64,000 nucleotides of DNA from Agrococcus carbonis (GTDB lineage Bacteria > Actinomycetota > Actinomycetes > Actinomycetales > Microbacteriaceae), in NCBI RefSeq assembly GCF_900104705.1, contig NZ_LT629734.1, forward strand, positions 558,001 through 622,000, in the 5' to 3' direction. A model generated the notes under the pieces. That model saw only the letters and a list, made by a program, of their open reading frames with translations. It did not search any database and was not told the DNA's origin. A program made the translations under genes and the position numbers. Of this stretch, positions 35,603 to 44,600 are shown in pieces; the stretch's first letter is position 1, and each line of letters starts with the position of its first letter.

Positions 35603-36455
35603 GTCGCCTCGCTCTCGACCACCGCACGACGAGGCCCCGGCGGGGCCCGAACAGCAACGCTAGCCCGAAGCCCAGGCCCTGCATGAGCACCACGGCGCCG
35701 CCGGGCGAGATGTCGAGCCAGAACGCCGCCATGAGGCCGGCGAGCGACGCGACGACCGTGACGCCCACCGACCACGCGAGCAGCGCATCCCACCGCACCG
35801 CGATGAGCCCGGCCGTCGCGCCCGGGATGACGAGCATCGCGACGACGAGGATGATGCCGACGGCCTGCAGCGCCGTGACGACGGTGAGCGCGAGCGCGCC
35901 GAGCAGCACGGCGTGCAGGATGCGCGGGCGCAGGCCGATCGCGTGCGCGTGGCCCGCGTCGAAGGCGACGAGGGTGAGGTCGCGGCGCAGCACGAGCAGG
36001 GTGACGCACACGATCGCGCCGACGATGAGCACCTGCGCGATGTCGGCGTCGGAGACGCCGAGCACGTTGCCGAAGAGGATGTGCTGCAGGTCGGTGTCGG
36101 ACGGCGTGACCGAGACGATGACGAGGCCGAGCGCGAACAGCGTGGTGAAGACGACGCCGATCGCGGCATCCGCCTTGATCCTCGTGGCGGCGCGCACCCC
36201 GCCGATGAGGGCGACGGCGCCGATGCCGAAGACCGCGGCGCCGAGCGCGAACGGCAGCCCGAGGATGTACGCGAGCGCGACCCCCGGCAGCACCGCGTGC
36301 GAGACCGCGTCGCCCATGAGCGACCAGCCCATCTGCACGAGCCACGTCGACAGCAGCGCGCACGCGATCGCGGCCATGAGCGTCACGACCATCGCGCGCT
36401 GCATGAAGCCGTAGGTGAAGGGGGCGAGCACGGCGTCGAGGACGGATGCGTCCAT
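35583..36455 (-). CDS. metal ABC transporter permease (Mn/Zn/Fe type)
   Basis: 290 residues with about eight membrane helices, ABC-3 family (MGDAVSHAVLPGVALAY near the N terminus, FDAGHAHAIGLRPR in the middle). The ATG shares a base with the ATPase stop (TGATG). It forms the membrane channel for the solute-binding protein encoded first in the operon. Confidence 0.93.
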   Translation of the reverse strand: MDASVLDAVLAPFTYGFMQRAMVVTLMAAIACALLSTWLVQMGWSLMGDAVSHAVLPGVALAYILGLPFALGAAVFGIGAVALIGGVRAATRIKADAAIGVVFTTLFALGLVIVSVTPSDTDLQHILFGNVLGVSDADIAQVLIVGAIVCVTLLVLRRDLTLVAFDAGHAHAIGLRPRILHAVLLGALALTVVTALQAVGIILVVAMLVIPGATAGLIAVRWDALLAWSVGVTVVASLAGLMAAFWLDISPGGAVVLMQGLGFGLALLFGPRRGLVVRWSRARRHAVHSG

Positions 36456-37276
36456 CACGCGACCTCCTCGGAGGATGCGGCCGGCGGCGGGGCCGGTCGC
36501 TCGGGTGCCGCGTCGGAGCGGGGCCCGGCGCCGAACGCCTCGGCGATGCGCTCGGGCGTGAGGGTGGTCTCGGGCGGCCCGTGGTGCAGGAGCCGGCCCC
36601 GCTGCAGCAGCAGCACGCTGTCGACGAGCTCGGCGACGCCCGAGAGGTCGTGGTGCACGATGACGACGCTGCGACCGCGGTCGCGCAGGCCCCGCAGCAC
36701 GGCGACGATCGCCGCCTCGCTCGTGCGGTCGACGCCCGCGAAGGGCTCGTCGAGCAGCAGCAGCTCGGCGTCCTGCGCGATGGCGCGGGCGACGAACGCG
36801 CGCTTGCGCTGCCCGCCCGAGAGCGCGCCGATCTGCCGATCGGCGAGGCGCTCGAGGCCGAGCAGGGCGATCGCCTCGTCGACGGCGGCGCGATCGGCGG
36901 GGCGCGGGATGCGCAGCAGCCCCATGCGGCCGTAGCGGCCGGCGGTCACGACGTCGCGCACCGTCACCGGGAAGTCCCAGTCGACCGCCTCGGCCTGCGG
37001 CACCGACGCGACGAAGCCCGCGCGGCGCGCCTCGCGCGGCGTGCGGCCGAGGATGCGCACGGTCCCCTCGTGCGGCACGCGCTCGAGCACGGCGGCGAGC
37101 ATCGACGACTTCCCCGAGCCGTTGACGCCCACGAGGCCGGTGATCTCGCCCGAGCGGAGCGAGGCGGTCACGTCGGCGAGCGCGCGGACCTCGCCGTAGC
37201 GGACGCCGAGCCCGTGGGTGACGATCGCGTCGTGGGCCGCAGCCCGGTCGGCGGCGTGCGCTGGGGTGCCGCTCAT
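36455..37276 (-). CDS. metal ABC transporter ATP-binding protein
   Basis: 273 residues. Walker A GVNGSGKSS, signature LSGGQRKR, Walker B LLLLDEPFAG and switch His (IVHHDL). SGGQ-x-KR and the RYGRMGLLR segment are typical of manganese/zinc importers. Start ATG 37276 overlaps the binding-protein stop (ATGA). A Pro/Ala-rich 20-residue tail follows the core. Confidence 0.94.
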   Translation of the reverse strand: MSGTPAHAADRAAAHDAIVTHGLGVRYGEVRALADVTASLRSGEITGLVGVNGSGKSSMLAAVLERVPHEGTVRILGRTPREARRAGFVASVPQAEAVDWDFPVTVRDVVTAGRYGRMGLLRIPRPADRAAVDEAIALLGLERLADRQIGALSGGQRKRAFVARAIAQDAELLLLDEPFAGVDRTSEAAIVAVLRGLRDRGRSVVIVHHDLSGVAELVDSVLLLQRGRLLHHGPPETTLTPERIAEAFGAGPRSDAAPERPAPPPAASSEEVA

Positions 37277-38235
37277 GCGCCCAGCCCCTCGAGGATCGCG
37301 TCGATGTCGTGCTCGAGGAGCGCGAGCCACGTCGGCGCCGGCCCGTCGGGCGTCGAGAGCGAGTCGACGTGCAGGCTGCCGTCGAAGCGCACCCCGGCGG
37401 TGCGGGCGATCTGCTGCTGCGTGCCCGGATGCGTCGTGGACTCGCAGAAGACCGTCGGCACCCCGGTGCGCGCGACGACCGCCGCGACATGGGCGATCTG
37501 CTGCGGCGTGCCCTGGCCGCCGGCGTTCACCGGCCACAGGCTCGCCTCGGCGAGGCCCGCGTCGCGCGCGAGGTAGCTGAAGGCGCCCTCGCAGCTCACG
37601 AGCACGCGGTGCTGCTCGGGGAGCGCCGCGACCCCGTCGCGGAGGCGATCGCCGAGCCGCTCGAGGCGCGCGGTGACGGCTGCGGCGTTCGCGTCGACCT
37701 CGGCGCGCCGCTCGGGCACGAGGTCGCCGATCGCGACGCGCAGCTCCTCGACGTAGACCGCGCCCTCGGCGGGCGAGACCCACGCGTGGGCGTTGGGGTT
37801 GCCCGCGTAGTGGCCGGCCTCGATCGGGATCGGCTCGACGGCGTCGCTCAGCACCACGTGCGGGGCGTCGGCGCGCTCGACGAGGGTGAGCAGCCAGTCG
37901 TCGATGCCCATGCCGTTCGTGACGACGAGGTCGGCGCCCTCGGTGCGCACGAGGTCGCCGGGCGTCGGCTCGTAGTCGTGCACCTCGACGCCCACGCGGG
38001 TGAGCGACTCGACGCGCGCGGTGTCGCCGGCGACCTCGCGGGCGATGTCGGCGATCACCGTGAACGTCGCGAGCACGAGCGGCCGCTCGTCCGCGGCGGC
38101 TGTTGCGCCGGCCCCCGCCGGTGCCGGCGCGCCGTCGGCACCCGCGGGCGCGCAGCCGCTCAGCGCGACGGCGGCGACGGAGCATGCCGCTGCGGCGGCA
38201 CTGATTCGCCTGCCCGCACGCTGAGTTTTCGGCAT
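37273..38235 (-). CDS. metal ABC transporter substrate-binding lipoprotein (TroA/MntC-like)
   Basis: 320 residues. Signal peptide with lipobox ALSGC (Cys28), then the cluster A-I fold with metal ligands recognisable as the His of VEVHDYEP and the HAWVSP His, a late Glu (CEGAF, CEST) and an Asp near the C terminus. It captures Mn2+ or Zn2+ outside the membrane. First gene of the four-gene unit binding protein-ATPase-permease-MntR. The start codon is inside a perfect inverted repeat, and CATGAT six bases upstream suggests a leaderless mRNA. Confidence 0.93.
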   Translation of the reverse strand: MPKTQRAGRRISAAAAACSVAAVALSGCAPAGADGAPAPAGAGATAAADERPLVLATFTVIADIAREVAGDTARVESLTRVGVEVHDYEPTPGDLVRTEGADLVVTNGMGIDDWLLTLVERADAPHVVLSDAVEPIPIEAGHYAGNPNAHAWVSPAEGAVYVEELRVAIGDLVPERRAEVDANAAAVTARLERLGDRLRDGVAALPEQHRVLVSCEGAFSYLARDAGLAEASLWPVNAGGQGTPQQIAHVAAVVARTGVPTVFCESTTHPGTQQQIARTAGVRFDGSLHVDSLSTPDGPAPTWLALLEHDIDAILEGLGA

Positions 38236-38242
38236 ACCGAAA
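38227..38242. promoter_or_regulatory. candidate MntR operator over the transporter start codon
   Basis: TTTCGGCATACCGAAA has perfect TTTCGG/CCGAAA arms around CATA. It covers the start codon of the binding-protein gene (38235-38233) and touches the -10-like CATGAT upstream. DtxR-family operators are palindromes of this size with T-rich ends. A related odd-length palindrome GTTTCGGCGAAAC lies at 38345-38357. Confidence 0.6.
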
Positions 38243-38371
38243 TCATGGCACAGCGCGACCGGGTGCGCGCGCTCGGCATTCGTGCGCAGCGTCGCGCTGC
38301 TTCCTCGACCCGCTCCACCGAACTCGACCTGGTGCACAGGGTGTGTTTCGGCGAAACGGGTCGCGTTCGGA

Positions 38372-38396
38372 GGGGAGCGATCGGAGACCGCTCCCC
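38372..38396. terminator. hairpin downstream of rdgB
   Basis: GGGGAGCG (38372-38379) and CGCTCCCC (38389-38396), an 8-bp stem with a 9-base loop just beyond the rdgB stop on the minus strand. Confidence 0.6.
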
Positions 38397-38413
38397 GCTC
38401 GCGGGCCGAGCGA

Positions 38414-39031
38414 TCAGGCGCGCTGGATGCGCTCGGCGAGCGCCGTGAAGGCGATGCGGCGGTGGCTCAGCGCGTCCTTCTCGTCGGCCGACAGCTCGGC
38501 GGCCGCGCGGCCGCCCCCGTCGTGCGGCAGGAAGATCGGGTCGTACCCGAACCCGCCGGCGCCGCGCGCCGCATCCGCGATCGTGCCCTCCCACGTGCCG
38601 CGCACCGCGAGCTCGCCGTCGGCGTCGACCCAGGCGGCGGCGCACACGAAGCGCGCAGCGCGATCGGATGCGTCGGCGAGGTTCGCGAGCAGCAGCTCGA
38701 GGTTGTCGCGGTCGTCGCGCGTGCCGGCGTAGCGGGCCGAGTGGATGCCGGGGGCGCCGCCGAGCGCGTCGACCTCGATGCCCGAGTCGTCCGCGAGGGC
38801 GGGCAGCCCCGTCGTCGCGTGCGCGGCGCGCGCCTTGATGAGCGCGTTGGCCTCGAAGGTCTCGCCGTCCTCGACGGGCTCGGGGCCGTCGTAGGGCAGC
38901 AGCTCGACGCCCGGCAGCAGCGGCGCGAGGATGCGCGCGAGCTCCTCGACCTTGTGCGGGTTGTGCGTCGCGACGACCACCTGCAGGCCCCCGCCGACGA
39001 GGTCGACCCCCGTCGAGCCGCCGATGCTCAC
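38414..39031 (-). CDS. rdgB: non-canonical purine NTP pyrophosphatase (Ham1/RdgB)
   Basis: 205 residues from GTG 39031, overlapping rph by 4 bases (GTGA). [11 protein letters not shown] near residue 21, [12 protein letters not shown] near 78 and the SHRRIAF C-terminal motif are the family signatures. It hydrolyses ITP, dITP and XTP. The first 15 residues extend past the core; a later start is possible. Confidence 0.95.
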   Translation of the reverse strand: MSIGGSTGVDLVGGGLQVVVATHNPHKVEELARILAPLLPGVELLPYDGPEPVEDGETFEANALIKARAAHATTGLPALADDSGIEVDALGGAPGIHSARYAGTRDDRDNLELLLANLADASDRAARFVCAAAWVDADGELAVRGTWEGTIADAARGAGGFGYDPIFLPHDGGGRAAAELSADEKDALSHRRIAFTALAERIQRA

Positions 39032-39762
39032 GCGCCCACCCCCGCGAGGGCCTCGCGCTGCAGCTCGGTGAGCCGCGCGGTGCCCGCGAGGGCGAGGTCG
39101 AGCAGCCGGTCGAGCTCGGCGCGGTCGAACGGCGCGCCCTCGGCGGTGCCCTGCACCTCGACCATGAGCCCGCGGCCCGTCGCGACGACGTTCATGTCGG
39201 TGCCCGCGCGGACGTCCTCGAGGTAGTCGAGGTCGAGCGCGGGCTCGCCGTCGACGATGCCGACCGAGACGGCGGCGATCGAGTCGATGAGCGGCTTGGC
39301 GCTCCCCGGCACGCGGCCCTCGGCCTGCGCCCACGCGATCGCGTCGGCGAGCGCGACCCACGCGCCGGTGATCGCCGCGGTGCGGGTGCCGCCGTCGGCC
39401 TGCAGCACGTCGCAGTCGACGGCGATCGAGAGCTCGCCGAGCGCCCGCATGTCGACGCCGGCGCGCAGGCTGCGGCCGATGAGCCGCGAGATCTCGTGCG
39501 TGCGGCCGCCGACGCGGCCCTTGACGCTCTCGCGGTCCATGCGCTCGTTCGTCGAGCGCGGCAGCATCGCGTACTCCGCGGTCACCCAGCCCTTGCCCTT
39601 GCCGGCCATCCAGCGCGGCACCGAGGGCATGACGGATGCGGTGCACAGCACGCGCGTGCGGCCGAAGGCCACGAGGGCGCTGCCCTCGGCCTGCTGGCTC
39701 CACCCCCGCTCGATCGAGACCTCGCGCAGCTCATCGGGCTGCCTGCCGTCCTTGCGTGCCAT
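39028..39762 (-). CDS. rph: ribonuclease PH
   Basis: 244 residues, standard length. It trims tRNA 3' ends by phosphorolysis. [26 protein letters not shown] and the phosphate-site [15 protein letters not shown] near 125 are present. ATG 39762 with AAGGAG upstream. The rph-rdgB order is common in bacteria, and murI lies just upstream on the same strand with its own promoter. Confidence 0.97.
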   Translation of the reverse strand: MARKDGRQPDELREVSIERGWSQQAEGSALVAFGRTRVLCTASVMPSVPRWMAGKGKGWVTAEYAMLPRSTNERMDRESVKGRVGGRTHEISRLIGRSLRAGVDMRALGELSIAVDCDVLQADGGTRTAAITGAWVALADAIAWAQAEGRVPGSAKPLIDSIAAVSVGIVDGEPALDLDYLEDVRAGTDMNVVATGRGLMVEVQGTAEGAPFDRAELDRLLDLALAGTARLTELQREALAGVGA

Positions 39763-39783
39763 CCGGCTCTCCTTCGTCGTCGG

Positions 39784-40620
39784 TCAGTCGGTGCGGCCGG
39801 GCAGCTGGATGACCCCGGTCTGCGTGAACTCCACGTGCGTCACCTCGGGCCCGAGGAACCGGCGCGCGAGCCGCAGGAACGGCTCCTGCGCCTCGGTCGT
39901 GGCCTCGAACGCGTACGCGGGCACCGCATCCGTCGGTGCGAGCATGCCGCGGTCCGAGAGGATGCGGTAGACGTCGGCCGCGGTCTCCTCGGCGCTCGAG
40001 ACGAGCCGCACCCCGTCGCCCGCGACGTAGCCGATCGCGCCGGCGAGCAGCGGGTAGTGGGTGCAGCCGAGCACGATCGTGTCGAGCTGCTCGGCCAGGA
40101 GCGGCTCGAGGTACTCGTGCGCCGCGGCGAGCACGTCGTCGCCGGTCGTCACGCCCGCCTCGACGAACTCGACGAAACGCGGCGCCGCGCCCGCGGCGAC
40201 GTGCGGCACGCCCGCGGCGGCGAACGCGCGCTGGTAGGCGCCCGAACCGATCGTGCCCGCGGTGCCGATCACGCCGATGCGACCCGAGCGGCTCTGCGCG
40301 ACGGCGGCGCGCACCGCGGGGTGGATGACCTCGACGACCGGGATGCCCATGCCCTGCTCGTAGCGCTCGCGCGCGATGTCGAAGGTCGCGGCCGAGGCCG
40401 TGTTGCACGCGATGACGAGCATCTTCACGCCCTGCGCGACGAGCGTGTCGAGCACGTCGAGCGCGAGATGCCGCACCTCGTGCTGCTCGCGCGGGCCGTA
40501 CGGGCCGTTCGCGGTGTCGCCGATGTAGGTGATCGACTCGGCCGGCAGCTGGTCGATGATCGCGCGCGCCACCGTGAGTCCGCCGACGCCGCTGTCGAAG
40601 ACTCCGATCGGGCGCTGCAC
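39784..40620 (-). CDS. murI: glutamate racemase
   Basis: 278 residues from GTG 40620. It makes D-glutamate for peptidoglycan. Catalytic Cys72 (ACNTASA) and Cys186 (LGCTHYPL), with the FDSGVGG N-terminal motif. A TAGGCT -10 lies seven bases before the start. Confidence 0.97.
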   Translation of the reverse strand: MQRPIGVFDSGVGGLTVARAIIDQLPAESITYIGDTANGPYGPREQHEVRHLALDVLDTLVAQGVKMLVIACNTASAATFDIARERYEQGMGIPVVEVIHPAVRAAVAQSRSGRIGVIGTAGTIGSGAYQRAFAAAGVPHVAAGAAPRFVEFVEAGVTTGDDVLAAAHEYLEPLLAEQLDTIVLGCTHYPLLAGAIGYVAGDGVRLVSSAEETAADVYRILSDRGMLAPTDAVPAYAFEATTEAQEPFLRLARRFLGPEVTHVEFTQTGVIQLPGRTD

Positions 40621-40627
40621 GACGGCA

Positions 40628-40633
40628 AGCCTA
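40628..40633 (-). promoter_or_regulatory. -10 element of leaderless murI
   Basis: TAGGCT on the minus strand, seven bases before GTG 40620, no Shine-Dalgarno sequence. Confidence 0.6.
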
Positions 40634-40703
40634 GTGGCGGCGCTCGGGCGCGATGTCAGCGACGACGAGTATCGTCAGCACCCGGCGACCGGAAGGAGCC
40701 CGC

Positions 40704-41516
40704 GTGATCGAGTTCGACGCCGTGCGCAAGGAGTACCCCGACGGCACGGTCGCGGTCGAGCGGTGCTCCCTCACCGTGCCGTCGCACCGCGTCGTCGCGC
40801 TCGTCGGGTCGTCCGGCAGCGGCAAGACGACGCTCCTGCGCATGGTCAACCGCATGGTCGAGCCGACCGCGGGCCGCGTGCTCATCGACGGCGTCGACGT
40901 GCGCTCGATGGATCGCGTGAAGCTGCGCCGCTCGATCGGCTACGTGCTGCAGGCCGGCGGCCTCCTCCCCCACCGCACGGTCGCCGACAACGTCGCGACC
41001 GTCCCCGTGCTCGAGGGCCGCCCCCGCAGGCAGGCGAGGGCGGATGCGCTCGGCCTGCTCGAGCGCGTCGGCCTCGACCCCGCGCTCGCCGACCGCTATC
41101 CAGCGCAGCTCTCCGGCGGCCAGCAGCAGCGCGTGGGCGTCGCGCGCGCGCTCGCCGCCGACCCCAACATCCTGCTCATGGACGAGCCCTTCGGCGCGGT
41201 CGACCCGATCGTGCGCGACCAGCTGCAGCAGGAGATGCGCGCGCTGCAGGCCGACATCGGCAAGACCATCCTGTTCGTCACGCACGACATCGACGAGGCC
41301 TTCGCGCTCGGCGACGAGGTCGTCGTGCTCCGCACGGGCGCCGAGATCGCACAGCGCGGCACGCCCGCCGAGATCCTCGCCGACCCCGCCGACGACTTCG
41401 TCGCCCACTTCGTGGGCGCCGGCACCGCCCGTCGCACCCTCCGCATCCGCGAGGTCGACGGCCGCAGCATCGTGGTCGACGGGGACGACCGCCCGACCGG
41501 CGTGCTCGAGCGGTGA
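40704..41516 (+). CDS. osmoprotectant ABC transporter ATP-binding protein
   Basis: 270 residues from GTG with GGAAGGAG 6-13 bases upstream. Walker A GSSGSGKTT, signature LSGGQQQR, Walker B ILLMDEPFGA. The RMVNRMVEPTAGRVLIDG and DDIDEAFALGD-like segments match OpuCA/ProV of glycine betaine, choline or carnitine importers. The C-terminal CBS pair of many homologues is absent: only about 40 residues follow the core. First gene of a four-gene operon. Confidence 0.92.
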   Translation: MIEFDAVRKEYPDGTVAVERCSLTVPSHRVVALVGSSGSGKTTLLRMVNRMVEPTAGRVLIDGVDVRSMDRVKLRRSIGYVLQAGGLLPHRTVADNVATVPVLEGRPRRQARADALGLLERVGLDPALADRYPAQLSGGQQQRVGVARALAADPNILLMDEPFGAVDPIVRDQLQQEMRALQADIGKTILFVTHDIDEAFALGDEVVVLRTGAEIAQRGTPAEILADPADDFVAHFVGAGTARRTLRIREVDGRSIVVDGDDRPTGVLER

Positions 41517-41535
41517 TGCGGGAGGGGGTGGCGCG

Positions 41536-42180
41536 GTGAACTGGCTGAGCCAGAACCTGCACATCGTCGGGCAGCTGCTCGTCGACCACCTGCTGCTGTC
41601 GATCCCGCCGATCCTGCTGAGCCTCGCGATCTCGGTACCGCTCGGGCGCCTCGCCGCCGGCTCGCCGCGCTGGCGCACGCCGCTGCTGACCGGCACGGGC
41701 CTGCTCTACGCGATCCCGTCGCTGTCGCTGTTCATCATCATCCCGCCCGTGCTCGGGCTGCCGCTGCGCTCCCCCGCGACGATGATCACCGCCCTCACCG
41801 TCTACGGCTGCGCGCTGCTCGTGCGCGGGGCGGCGGATGCGTTCGGCTCGGTGCCCGACGAGGTGCGGCTCGCCGCGCGCGCGACCGGGCACTCGCGCTG
41901 GGCGATGTTCTGGCGGGTCGAGCTGCCGCTCGCGGGGCCCGTGCTGCTGTCGTCGCTGCGGGTCGTCGCCGTCTCGACCGTGAGCCTCGTGACGGTCGGC
42001 GCCGTCATCGGCATCGCGAGCCTCGGGACGCTCTTCACCGACGGCTTCCAGCGCGGCATCGACGCGAGCATCTGGACGGGCATCGTGCTCACCGTCGCCG
42101 TCGCGTTCCTGCTGGATGCGCTGTGCGTCGTGGCCGCGCGCGTCGCGATGCCGTGGCAGCGGGTGGTGAGCCGCGCGTGA
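41536..42180 (+). CDS. osmoprotectant ABC transporter permease
   Basis: 214 residues from GTG 41536 with GGAGGGGG about 10 bases upstream. About five or six membrane helices and the BPD inner-membrane motif (DEVRLAARATGHSRWAMFWR). OpuCB type. Its stop overlaps the next start. Confidence 0.92.
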   Translation: MNWLSQNLHIVGQLLVDHLLLSIPPILLSLAISVPLGRLAAGSPRWRTPLLTGTGLLYAIPSLSLFIIIPPVLGLPLRSPATMITALTVYGCALLVRGAADAFGSVPDEVRLAARATGHSRWAMFWRVELPLAGPVLLSSLRVVAVSTVSLVTVGAVIGIASLGTLFTDGFQRGIDASIWTGIVLTVAVAFLLDALCVVAARVAMPWQRVVSRA

Positions 42181-42875
42181 ACCTCTTCGCCGAAGCCCTC
42201 CAGTGGCTGCTCGACCCCGCGAGCTGGACGGGACCGACCGCGCTCGGCTCGCGCATCCTCGAGCACCTCGCCTTCTCCGGCGCCGTGCTGCTCGTCGCGG
42301 CCGCGATCGGCGTGCCGCTCGGCGTGCTCATCGGCCACACCGGCCGCGGCCGCGGCGCCGTGATCGCCGTGACCGGCGGAGCGCGGGCGCTGCCGACGCT
42401 CGGGCTCCTGACGCTCTTCGGCCTCGGGCTCGGCATCGGGCTCGAGGCGCCGTTCCTCGCCCTGCTCGTGCTCGCGCTGCCACCCGTGCTCGCGGGCGCC
42501 TACGCGGGCGTCGAGTCGGTCGACCGCGCGACCGTCGGCGCCGCGCGCGCCGTCGGCCTCACCGAGCGGCAGATCCTCACCGGGGTCGAGCTGCCGCTCG
42601 CGTCGCCCGTGATCGTCGGGGGCCTGCGCTCGGCGGCGCTGCAGGTCATCTCGACCGCGACGCTCGCCGCCTACGTCGCCGACACCGGCCTCGGTCGGCC
42701 GCTCTTCCTCGGCCTCAAGACGCAGCAGTACGACCAGATGCTCGGCGCATCGATCCTCGTGGCGCTGCTCGCCCTCGTCGTCGAGCTGTGCTTCCAGCTC
42801 GCCCAATCCGCGGCCGTCCGCCGCGCCGAACCCCATCGCGCCCGCCTGGGCGACAGAGAGAGGATCGAAGCATGA
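42177..42875 (+). CDS. osmoprotectant ABC transporter permease
   Basis: 232 residues; GTG 42177 overlaps the preceding stop (GTGA). OpuCD-type permease with motif RATVGAARAVGLTERQIL and about six membrane helices. It forms a heterodimer with the preceding permease. Confidence 0.92.
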   Translation: MNLFAEALQWLLDPASWTGPTALGSRILEHLAFSGAVLLVAAAIGVPLGVLIGHTGRGRGAVIAVTGGARALPTLGLLTLFGLGLGIGLEAPFLALLVLALPPVLAGAYAGVESVDRATVGAARAVGLTERQILTGVELPLASPVIVGGLRSAALQVISTATLAAYVADTGLGRPLFLGLKTQQYDQMLGASILVALLALVVELCFQLAQSAAVRRAEPHRARLGDRERIEA

Positions 42876-43807
42876 TCACCACCATCCGCAGATCAGGGCT
42901 CGCGGTCGCCGCGCTCGCCGCAGCGGGCGTCGTGCTCGCCGGATGCGCGAGCGCCGACCCCCTCGACGAGGGCGAGACGACCGCCCCGAGCGGCGACGAG
43001 GGCGGCACGACGCTCGTCGTCGGCTCGCAGGACTACTACTCGAACGAGATCATCGCCGAGCTCTACGCGCAGGCGCTCGAGGCTGAGGGCTTTCGCGTCG
43101 ACCGCCAGCTGCGCATCGGCCAGCGCGAGGTCTACATGCCAGAGATCGAGTCGGGGGCGATCGACCTCTTCCCGGAGTACACCGGCCCCCTGCTGCAGTA
43201 CTGGGTGCAGGATCCGCCCGAGCGGCTCGGCGACGAGGTGTACGACGCGCTCGTCGAGGCAGCGCCCGAGGGCCTCACGATCCTCGACCAGGCCGAGGCG
43301 ACCGACCAGGACTCCTACGTCGTCACCCGGGAGTTCGCGGAGCAGTACGACCTGACCACGGTCGCCGACCTGGCGAACGTCGACGAGCCGCTCACGATGG
43401 GCGCGAACTCCGAGGCCGAGACGCGACCGAACGGGCCGATGGGCCTGGCCGAGGTCTACGGCATCGACGTGGGCTTCACCCCCATCGAGGACGGCGGCGG
43501 CCCCCTCACGATCCAGGCGCTGCAGAGCGGCGACATCCAGCTCGCGATCGTCTACACCGCCGATCCGACCATCGCGCAGAACGATCTCGTCGTGCTCGAG
43601 GACACCGAGGGCCTCTTCCTCGCCTCGCACGTCGTGCCCGTCGCGAGCGACAAGGTCGACGACGACGCGCAGGAGATCGTGAACGACGTGAGCGAGGCGC
43701 TGAGCGCCGACGCGCTCATCGCGCTCAACCGCCAGAGCGTCGAGCAGCAGTCGCCCGCCGCCGACATCGCGCGCGCGTGGCTCGAGGAGGAGGGCTTCCT
43801 CGACTAG
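42872..43807 (+). CDS. glycine betaine/choline-type substrate-binding lipoprotein
   Basis: 311 residues; ATG 42872 overlaps the permease stop. Signal peptide with lipobox LAGC (Cys25), a short acidic linker, then an OpuAC-like domain (VVGSQDYYSNEIIAELYAQ, DLFPEYTGPLLQYWV). The Tyr/Phe residues that cage quaternary ammonium are plausible (Y in DYY, EYTG), but the substrate cannot be fixed. Confidence 0.92.
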   Translation: MITTIRRSGLAVAALAAAGVVLAGCASADPLDEGETTAPSGDEGGTTLVVGSQDYYSNEIIAELYAQALEAEGFRVDRQLRIGQREVYMPEIESGAIDLFPEYTGPLLQYWVQDPPERLGDEVYDALVEAAPEGLTILDQAEATDQDSYVVTREFAEQYDLTTVADLANVDEPLTMGANSEAETRPNGPMGLAEVYGIDVGFTPIEDGGGPLTIQALQSGDIQLAIVYTADPTIAQNDLVVLEDTEGLFLASHVVPVASDKVDDDAQEIVNDVSEALSADALIALNRQSVEQQSPAADIARAWLEEEGFLD

Positions 43808-43809
43808 GA

Positions 43810-43844
43810 GGTTCGCGGGCTCGACGAGCTCGAGCCCGCGAACC
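43810..43844 (+). terminator. terminator hairpin of the osmoprotectant operon
   Basis: GGTTCGCGGGCTCGA (43810-43824) and its exact complement (43830-43844), 15 bp with a 5-base loop, starts 3 bases after the stop codon. Confidence 0.85.
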
Positions 43845-43846
43845 GC

Positions 43847-43995
43847 AGGTCTCGCGACGCGTGCGCCTGCGGCGCGCGCTCCTCGACCTTGCGGCCTCCG
43901 CGCTCAACCGGTGCCAGCAGCGGTCAACAGCGAGGTCTCGTGACGCGTGCGCCTGCGGCGCGCGCTCCTCGACCTTGCGGCCTCCACGCTCAACC
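43847..43995. repeat. two 63-base direct copies (period 86)
   Basis: Copies at 43847-43909 and 43933-43995 differ at two positions. Each is roughly palindromic inside (GGTCTCG ... CTCGACC), recalling the dispersed GGTCGAG...CGAGACC elements of Microbacteriaceae genomes. The second copy runs into the inverted repeat GCTCAACC-TGC-GGTTGAGC (43988-44006) and into the stop codon of the GNAT gene. No gene is seen in 43808-43989. Confidence 0.9.
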
Positions 43996-44553
43996 TGCGG
44001 TTGAGCGCTCCGGCCGCAACATCCGGTGCATCGGGATGCCGCCCCACGTCGGGCCGGTCGAGACGCGCTCGTCGAGGTGCTCGAAGCCGCGCCGCTCGTA
44101 GAAGCGGGCGGCGCGCTCGTTGCCGTCGATGAGCCACAGGTAGTGCGCGCGATCGTCGACGACCGCGTCGAAGAGCGCCGCGCCGAGGCCGGTGCCGTGC
44201 ATGTCGGCGTGGACGTAGAGCCGGTCGAGCTCGCGCCCGGCCGGCGGCGGCACGAGCCCGAGCTCGACCTCCCACCGGGCGGGCGCGGCGCTCGTCGCGG
44301 CCACGCCGACGATCGCGTCGCCTGCCCACGCGATGCGCCGCACGGCGTCGTGGCGCGCCGGATCGCCGAACGCCCGGGCTAGCCCCTCGACGTTGGCCTG
44401 CGCAAGCCCCTGGACGCCGAAGTCCTCCGGCAGCCGGCCCGCGTAGGTCGCCTGCTGCGCCTCCACGAGGAACGTCGCCCACGCGGGGGCGTCGGCGGGC
44501 GTCGGCTCGCGGAGCTCGACGCCGTCGGGCAGGGGCCTCGGGGAACGGGTCAC
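43990..44553 (-). CDS. GNAT family N-acetyltransferase
   Basis: 187 residues from GTG 44553. The acetyl-CoA pyrophosphate loop is HADMHGTGLGAALF (Q/RxxGxG type) near 115, followed by NERAARFYERRGFEHL near 143, the usual GNAT C-terminal motif. Substrate unknown. The stop codon lies inside an inverted repeat attached to the downstream repeat element. TAGCGT six bases upstream indicates a leaderless mRNA. Confidence 0.9.
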   Translation of the reverse strand: MTRSPRPLPDGVELREPTPADAPAWATFLVEAQQATYAGRLPEDFGVQGLAQANVEGLARAFGDPARHDAVRRIAWAGDAIVGVAATSAAPARWEVELGLVPPPAGRELDRLYVHADMHGTGLGAALFDAVVDDRAHYLWLIDGNERAARFYERRGFEHLDERVSTGPTWGGIPMHRMLRPERSTAG

Positions 44554-44559
44554 CGGGCA

Positions 44560-44565
44560 ACGCTA
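44560..44565 (-). promoter_or_regulatory. -10 element of leaderless GNAT gene
   Basis: TAGCGT on the minus strand, six bases before GTG 44553. Confidence 0.55.
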
Positions 44566-44588
44566 CCCGCACCCGCAGGCCGGCACCG

Positions 44589-44594
44589 TAGGCT
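44589..44594 (+). promoter_or_regulatory. -10 element of leaderless pncB
   Basis: TAGGCT, six bases, GTG 44601. It is divergent from the GNAT -10, only 23 bases away. Confidence 0.6.
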
Positions 44595-44600
44595 GGCGCC

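Noticed and set aside
43847..43995. CRISPR array
   Set aside because: Only two copies, with long repeats, a 23-base spacer and no cas genes.
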